Shown here: positions 13,708-17,846 of the stretch, piece after piece
Layout of the letters: the number at the start of each line of letters is the position of its first letter
Position numbering within the stretch: the stretch's first letter is position 1
Assembly: GCA_016932895.1 (NCBI GenBank)
Contig: JAFGCA010000777.1
Span: 1 to 17,846 of the forward strand
Reading direction: 5' to 3'
Source of the DNA: Sedimentisphaerales bacterium
GTDB lineage: Bacteria; Planctomycetota; Phycisphaerae; Sedimentisphaerales; SG8-4
Length of the DNA stretch: 17,846 bases
Made by a program: the position numbers and the translations under genes
The notes under the pieces: model-generated
The model's database searches: none
The model's input: only the letters and a program-made list of their open reading frames with translations
Told to the model about the DNA's origin: nothing

Positions 13708-15429
13708 ATGGTCAGGTTCAATTTTGGCGGTCGGCGTGGGGGCGTGGCCAAGCCGGCGGGGGTTGTGGGTAAGGTGGGGCTGACGCTGTTCTTTTTCGTG
13801 TTCTTCGCGATGGGCTCGCTGTTCGAGGTGTTCATGGTGCGAGAGTTCGCCAGGGCGGTCGGCCAGCGGTCGTGGAAGAAGGTTCCGTGTCAGATCGTCA
13901 GCAGCGAGGTTCAGGAGCGCAGCGACCGCGAGAAGCCGTTTGCGCTGGTCGTCAGCTACGAGTACGAGTACGGCGGGCAGACGTACACGGGCACGGCCTA
14001 CAAACGCAACTACACAGCGTCCGAAAAATACACGCAGGCCCAGAACCTGGCCCAGAAATACCCCGCGCGTCTACGCACGACGTGCTACGTCGATGCAAAG
14101 CAGCCGGACCGGGCGGTCCTGCAGCGCGACAGCATGGCCATGGGCCTGATGGTGCTGTTCCCGCTGATCTTCGTCCTGATCGGTGCCGGCGGGATGTACT
14201 TCGTCTGGCGCAAGCAGCCGCCCCCGGAGGCCAAGCCCATCGCCACCGTTGCTGTTCGCACGAAGGGCAGGAGCAAGTACGCGATGGTCGCGTTCTTCGG
14301 GCTCTTCGCCATCGTCGGCGGCGTCATGCTCTACTTCCTGGGCATCAAGCCCATCGCCCGGACTATCGACGCCGAGTCGTGGTCGCAGACGCCCTGCAAG
14401 GTCCTCCGCGCCGAGGTCCGCAGCCACGACAGCGACGACGGCACCACCTACAGCGTGTACATCATGTACCAATACGAGTTCGCAGGGCGGACCTACAAGT
14501 GTGACCGCTACGATTTTATCGGCGGTTCCTCCAGCGGGTACCGGGGTAAGGCCCGCGTCGTGGCACTGTACGAATCGGCGGCCCATCCCGTCTGCTACGT
14601 GAATCCGGACAACCCGAGTGACGCGGTGCTCAAACGCGGGTTCCACGCCAAGCTGCTGCTGGCGTTGTTTCCGCTGCCGTTCCTTCTCGTCGGCGTCGGG
14701 GGCATCGTCTACACGATCCGCAGCAAGAAGGACGGTCCTATTGCGCCCGGGCGGTCGTGGATGCCGCGGCGCGCAGCGAGGGCGCCGGCGGATCTGTCGG
14801 TTCTGCGCGCCACAGACGGCGGGCCGGTGGTGCTTGAGCCGAAGTATTCCGGCGCGGTCAAGCTGGTCGGCGCCATCGTGATCGCCGGCTTCTGGAACGG
14901 GATCGTCTCCATCTTCCTCTTCGACGTCGTCGGCAGCTTTCGCCAGGGCCACCCGAGCTGGTTCCAGGCGTTGTTCATGCTGCCTTTCGTGGCGGTCGGC
15001 CTCGGATTGCTGGCGCTGGTGATCTATCAGTTGCTGGCGCTGTTCAATCCGCGTCCGACGCTGGAGCTGAGCTCGGCGACGATCCCGTTAGGCGGTGCGG
15101 CCGAGTTGAAATGGCGCTGCACCGGGCGGACCAACCGCATCGGCCAGTTCTCCGTGACGCTGCGCGGCATCGAGGAAGCGCGGTACCGCCGGGGCACCAG
15201 CACCTACACGGACAAGAGCACGTTCTATGAAATGGAGCTGTACAAGACCTCCCGCGCCGACGAGATCGCGTCGGGACAGGTCGGCTTCGTTCTGCCCCAG
15301 GAGACGATGCACTCGTTCGAGGCCGCCGACAACAAGATCATCTGGAACCTGGACGTTCACGGTGACATCAAAAGCTGGCCGGACGTGAAGGAATCGTTTA
15401 CGATCACCGTGACGCCGGCCGTGGCGTAG
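13708..15429 (+). CDS. Six-TM protein with two DUF3592-like domains and a beta-sandwich tail
   Basis: 573 residues. Two homologous extracytoplasmic-type modules are visible. The first, about 47-141, begins SWKKVPCQIVSSEV, continues VVSYEYEYGGQTYTG and ends CYVDAKQPDRAVLQRD. The second, about 224-312, begins SWSQTPCKVLRAEV, continues IMYQYEFAGRTYKC and ends CYVNPDNPSDAVLKRG. Both match the DUF3592 pattern. Predicted membrane segments are about 21-44, 144-167, 191-213, 315-337, 383-406 and 421-446. Residues 449-570 are beta-rich (PTLELSSATIPLGG...ITVTP) and look like an arrestin/Ig-type sandwich, related in style to the next gene product. ATG 13708 has AAGGGG 7 nt upstream; longer in-frame starts run into remnant DNA. 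First gene of a three-gene operon (12-nt gap, then 4-bp overlap). Function unknown. Confidence 0.85.
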   Translation: MVRFNFGGRRGGVAKPAGVVGKVGLTLFFFVFFAMGSLFEVFMVREFARAVGQRSWKKVPCQIVSSEVQERSDREKPFALVVSYEYEYGGQTYTGTAYKRNYTASEKYTQAQNLAQKYPARLRTTCYVDAKQPDRAVLQRDSMAMGLMVLFPLIFVLIGAGGMYFVWRKQPPPEAKPIATVAVRTKGRSKYAMVAFFGLFAIVGGVMLYFLGIKPIARTIDAESWSQTPCKVLRAEVRSHDSDDGTTYSVYIMYQYEFAGRTYKCDRYDFIGGSSSGYRGKARVVALYESAAHPVCYVNPDNPSDAVLKRGFHAKLLLALFPLPFLLVGVGGIVYTIRSKKDGPIAPGRSWMPRRAARAPADLSVLRATDGGPVVLEPKYSGAVKLVGAIVIAGFWNGIVSIFLFDVVGSFRQGHPSWFQALFMLPFVAVGLGLLALVIYQLLALFNPRPTLELSSATIPLGGAAELKWRCTGRTNRIGQFSVTLRGIEEARYRRGTSTYTDKSTFYEMELYKTSRADEIASGQVGFVLPQETMHSFEAADNKIIWNLDVHGDIKSWPDVKESFTITVTPAVA

Positions 15430-15441
15430 AGGAGAGCCGTT

Positions 15442-15888
15442 ATGGATACGCTCAGCATCGCCTTGCACGAAGACAAGACCGCATTCGCGCCCCGCCAGAC
15501 GGTTCAGGGGACGATCCAGTGGAGCCTGCAGACCAACCCGAAGCATCTGGAGTTTTCGTTGTTCTGGTACACCTCGGGCAAGGGGACGCGCGACGTGGGC
15601 GTGGTCGAGACGGCGCGGTTCGACAATCCGGGCGCGTGTGGCTCGAAGGACTTTGCCTTTCCGCTGCCGGAGGGCCCGTACAGTTTTTCGGGCAAGCTGA
15701 TCTCGCTGATCTGGGCCCTCGAGGTGACCTGCACGCCGGGCTCCGAGACCGCCCGCCGGGAGATCACGCTCTCGCCGACGGGCCGGGAGATCGTCCTGGG
15801 CGAGGTCTCCGCGCGAGGCGGCTCGCCGTGGAGTAAGAAGGGATCGGAACGCAATCCCCTGGAACGGATTCTGGACTCGCATCGATGA
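15442..15888 (+). CDS. Soluble arrestin-like/beta-sandwich protein
   Basis: 148 residues, no signal peptide or membrane segment. The pattern LSIALHEDKTAFAPRQTVQG...EFSLFWYTSGKGTRDVGVV...FAFPLPEGPYSFSGKLISLIWALEV alternates strands and turns as in arrestin-N/Spo0M-like domains: a 'lowers-into-groove' G-x-V-x-G strand, an xLxWxTxGKGxxD turn and the PxGPxSFxG edge. This is fold recognition by eye. GAGGAGA precedes ATG 15442 by 6 nt. It lies 12 nt after the DUF3592-like gene and its stop overlaps the ATPase start (ATGA), so the three are likely co-translated. A role as an adaptor binding the membrane protein is inference. Confidence 0.75.
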   Translation: MDTLSIALHEDKTAFAPRQTVQGTIQWSLQTNPKHLEFSLFWYTSGKGTRDVGVVETARFDNPGACGSKDFAFPLPEGPYSFSGKLISLIWALEVTCTPGSETARREITLSPTGREIVLGEVSARGGSPWSKKGSERNPLERILDSHR

Positions 15889-16457
15889 AGGCGCGTGACA
15901 ACCCGTTCACCGTCGAGCGCCTGCACGCGATTCGGTATCGCACGGCGGAGACGACGTTCGAGGAGATTCTGAGCCGTCTGGACGAGATGAACTACCGGGC
16001 CGCCATCGTGGGACCTGAAGGTTCGGGCAAGACCACGCTGCTGGGAAACCTGCAGGACGCGCTGGCGCAGCAGGGTTTCAAGACCTGGATGTTCTTCGTG
16101 AATGACACGGCGCCTCTGGATGGCCCGGGGTGCCGGAAGCTCCTTACGGACGTGGCCCCGGACGAGATCGTCCTGCTGGACGGGGCCGACGCGGTGGGCC
16201 GCTCCTCGTGGTCGCTGTTCCGACACCGCACCGCCAACCACGCCGCCGGGCTCATCATCACCTCGCATCGCCCGGGCCTGCTGCCGACGCTGGTCAAGTG
16301 CGCCACCACGCCCGCCTTGCTTGCTGAGATCGTCAACGAACTGAAACCCCCCGGCCGGACCCTTGCTCCCAGCTTCCTCGACGATCTCTACAATCGCCAC
16401 GCCGGCAACCTGCGCGACTGCCTCCGCGAACTTTACGATCTGTACGCTCGGTTCTGA
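15885..16457 (+). CDS. Small P-loop ATPase
   Basis: 190 residues. Walker A GPEGSGKTT at 43-51, Walker B EIVLLDGAD at 94-102, and a polar ITSHRPG segment at 125-131 that could act as sensor. The C-terminal 150-190 helical part (DLYNRHAGNLRDCLRELYDLY) resembles the lid seen in AAA/STAND-type ATPases. It is small for such families and lacks transmembrane or DNA-binding parts. The start overlaps the previous stop by four bases (ATGA). It presumably works with the membrane protein and the arrestin-like protein encoded ahead of it; substrate unknown. The next gene converges 60 nt after the stop, and no convincing terminator lies between. Confidence 0.8.
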   Translation: MKARDNPFTVERLHAIRYRTAETTFEEILSRLDEMNYRAAIVGPEGSGKTTLLGNLQDALAQQGFKTWMFFVNDTAPLDGPGCRKLLTDVAPDEIVLLDGADAVGRSSWSLFRHRTANHAAGLIITSHRPGLLPTLVKCATTPALLAEIVNELKPPGRTLAPSFLDDLYNRHAGNLRDCLRELYDLYARF

Positions 16458-16517
16458 TTGAGCCCCAGGGGCACGATCCGGCCTGCCTTCCATTGCCCGT
16501 TCGTAGGACGTCCCGCG

Positions 16518-16967
16518 CTAAGGCAGGTGCTCCAGGTCCGCCAGGTCCTGATGCCGGCCGCTGGCCTTCTTGTTGAGCTTCAAATGTCTCAGGCTAATGA
16601 GATTGACCGGAACGCCATCCAGGGAGTCCTCTACTCGTTCCGCGTAGCATTCGGCAAAACTGACGCCGGAGATCGTTGTCGCGATCTCGATCCTCACAGG
16701 CGGCACACCCAGACGGATGATCTGCCACTCGCGCAGAAACAATTCGGGTGACAGGTCGGGAAGATCGAAGCCGAATTCCTTCAGGGTGGTGACCACCCGA
16801 TTGGCATTGGTCGGATGTATCGCGATCCAGATGTCCATATCGGCTGTTGCACGCGGATATCCGTGGTAGTTGACCGCGTAGCCGCCGATGAGGAGGTACT
16901 CAACCTCGTGAGCGTTGAGTGACCTCAAGAACTCTTTGAAGTCGGGTGGTAGCTGGATCGTAGCCAT
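16518..16967 (-). CDS. Nucleotidyltransferase-fold protein (MNT/DUF6036-like)
   Basis: 149 residues of the DNA polymerase beta nucleotidyltransferase superfamily. LLIGGYAVNYHGYPRATADMDIWI (26-48) carries the G28-G29 motif and the catalytic-type pair D43-x-D45; E95 in VRIEI is a candidate third carboxylate, and HxDLADLEHL (139-148) closes the domain. Proteins like this occur in toxin-antitoxin and abortive-infection pairs (MNT/HEPN, AbiEii) and in stand-alone families. ATG 16967 is chosen over TTG 16973. The start lies inside the 3' end of the small ORF ahead (68-nt overlap), so the two are coupled. No HEPN partner is visible. Confidence 0.8.
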   Translation of the reverse strand: MATIQLPPDFKEFLRSLNAHEVEYLLIGGYAVNYHGYPRATADMDIWIAIHPTNANRVVTTLKEFGFDLPDLSPELFLREWQIIRLGVPPVRIEIATTISGVSFAECYAERVEDSLDGVPVNLISLRHLKLNKKASGRHQDLADLEHLP

Positions 16968-17112
16968 AGACAATCTGACGCATCAGTTCCGCTGCTCCAA
17001 GACGCTCCTGCGGTGTCCGGGAAAGCCAGTACGCTTTCTCGTCCGACGGCTCAAGGATGGAGGCCGTAGAGAACGCCTTTCTGTCGATCTTCACAGAATC
17101 AAGTCTACCCAT
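16900..17112 (-). CDS. Small protein paired with the nucleotidyltransferase
   Basis: 70 residues from ATG 17112. The C-terminal part, with WLSRTPQERLGAAELMRQI and YGYDPATTRLQRVLEV, has the look of the short ORFs commonly found directly ahead of MNT-like nucleotidyltransferases: a helix containing R-x-R-L-x-A-x-E-x-x-R and a conserved YGYDP. There is no TM or signal. The overlap with the nucleotidyltransferase start indicates joint translation, as in toxin-antitoxin-like pairs. GGGG sits just before the ATG. Function unknown; a toxin, antitoxin or regulatory role is speculation. Confidence 0.7.
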   Translation of the reverse strand: MGRLDSVKIDRKAFSTASILEPSDEKAYWLSRTPQERLGAAELMRQIVYGYDPATTRLQRVLEVTQRSRG

Positions 17113-17227
17113 GGCCCCACTCTATCAGGAACGATGACTTCTGTAAACACCGCGAATCACGGATACATGGGCTCCTTCCAATGTCTGATCGCCCCTAACG
17201 GCCGAATCAAGCGAGGGCCAGTCGCGT

Positions 17228-17250
17228 CAAGCGTCAAGAGTTGACCCTTG
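17228..17250. promoter_or_regulatory. Inverted repeat upstream of the dnaE promoter
   Basis: GTCAA-GAG-TTGAC (17233-17245) is a perfect inverted repeat, extended outside by CAAG/CTTG after a two-base mismatch. It ends about 50 bp before the dnaE -35 box. It could be an operator or an RNA hairpin; a 3-nt loop is short for a terminator and there is no T-tract. Confidence 0.35.
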
Positions 17251-17298
17251 CGCGCAGTCGCACGCAAAGGCGTGAGGCCACTGATCGGTTGAAGGGGC

Positions 17299-17327
17299 TT
17301 GACAGCGCCGCAGGCCCGTCCTATTAT
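17299..17327 (+). promoter_or_regulatory. Near-consensus promoter of dnaE
   Basis: TTGACA (17299-17304), exactly 17 bp, TATTAT (17322-17327): six and five matches to sigma70 consensus. It is the strongest promoter in the window, about 37 nt before the dnaE ATG, so the leader is only about 30 nt. Confidence 0.85.
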
Positions 17328-17363
17328 GGCGTCGCGGAGGCGCTTTGATAGGACTCATAAGCT

Positions 17364-17846
17364 ATGGCAAGTAAAGGATTTACGCATCTTCATCTGCACA
17401 GCCAGTATTCGCTGCTGGATGGGGCGGTCAAGTTCGGCTCGCTTTTTTCCCGGTGCAAGAAGCTGGGCATGGACAGCGTGGCGCTGACGGACCACGGCAA
17501 CATGTTCGGCGCGATCGAATTTTACCAGAAGGCGCGGGCCGCCGAGGTCAAGCCGATCATCGGGATCGAGGCGTACATCGCGCCCGCGTCGCGCTTCGAC
17601 ACCAAGCGTGTCCTGTGGGGTGATCCGAGCCAGAAGTCCGACGACGTCTCCGGCAGCGGGTCCTACACCCACATGACGATGGTCGCCGAGAACGCCACCG
17701 GGCTGCGCAACCTGTTCAAGCTGTCGTCGCTGGCCTCGTTCGAAGGTCAGCTCGGCAAGTGGGCGCGGATGGATGCCGAGATCATCGCCGAACACTCCGA
17801 GGGCATCATCGCCACCACCGGGTGCCCGTCGGGCGAGGTGCAGACC
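17364..17846 (+). CDS. dnaE: DNA polymerase III alpha subunit (5' part)
   Basis: The N-terminal 161 residues of the replicative polymerase catalytic subunit, open to the window edge. They form the start of the PHP domain: [18 protein letters not shown] (6-23) with the HxH motif, [20 protein letters not shown] (38-57), [12 protein letters not shown] (62-73), [10 protein letters not shown] and [15 protein letters not shown]. Retention of HxH and TDHGN fits a metal-binding PHP active site, as in DnaE proteins with PHP proofreading activity (activity not provable here). The start ATG 17364 has AGGA about 11 nt upstream. Transcribed from its own strong promoter and not part of the minus-strand pair behind it. 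Confidence 0.95.
   Translation, partial: MASKGFTHLHLHSQYSLLDGAVKFGSLFSRCKKLGMDSVALTDHGNMFGAIEFYQKARAAEVKPIIGIEAYIAPASRFDTKRVLWGDPSQKSDDVSGSGSYTHMTMVAENATGLRNLFKLSSLASFEGQLGKWARMDAEIIAEHSEGIIATTGCPSGEVQT

Noticed and set aside
16458..16517. Terminator between the ATPase and nucleotidyltransferase genes
   Set aside because: GCCCC-A-GGGGC has a one-base loop and no T-tract on either strand.

Overview
The window looks like the chromosome of a GC-rich planctomycete, probably class Phycisphaerae (inference, no search was run). The signs are the gene content (single-gene secretin lipoprotein, carbohydrate-active enzyme fusion, DUF3592 membrane protein) and above all a cluster of dispersed repeats between 11.0 and 11.85 kb. 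On the minus strand these read as CQTNPI / NEPNL / VKRTQF-type peptides, a pattern I associate with planctomycete genomes. No rRNA, tRNA or CRISPR array was found.

Layout. (1) 1-3763, minus strand: rimO, pgsA and a secreted GH16-GH29 glycosidase fusion that runs off the left edge, closely packed and partly overlapping. (2) 3858-6364, plus strand: a promoter, a short secretin lipoprotein with a coiled-coil tail, and a small protein with a Pro/Ala linker. (3) 6797-10333, plus strand: a promoter followed by rpsB-tsf-pyrH-frr, the classical translation and UMP-kinase cluster; S2 carries a long disordered tail. (4) 10335-13700: an accessory, repeat-rich zone. It holds a small membrane ORF cut by a hairpin repeat, a 69-residue cysteine-bearing protein, about nine copies of a 20-bp dispersed repeat plus two other repeat classes, a REP-associated tyrosine transposase (RAYT) with three copies of its REP sequence, and a lower-GC patch with small membrane ORFs and what looks like a decayed toxin-antitoxin pair. 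(5) 13708-16457, plus strand: a tightly coupled three-gene operon encoding a six-TM protein with two DUF3592-like domains and a beta-sandwich tail, a soluble arrestin-like protein, and a small P-loop ATPase. (6) 16518-17112, minus strand: an overlapping pair, a small conserved-looking protein and a nucleotidyltransferase-fold protein. (7) 17299-17846, plus strand: a near-consensus promoter and the start of dnaE.

The core genes (rimO, pgsA, rpsB, tsf, pyrH, frr, dnaE) are ordinary. The most interesting parts are the DUF3592/arrestin-like/ATPase operon, whose job is unknown to me, the repeat landscape with its RAYT, and the GH16-GH29 fusion.
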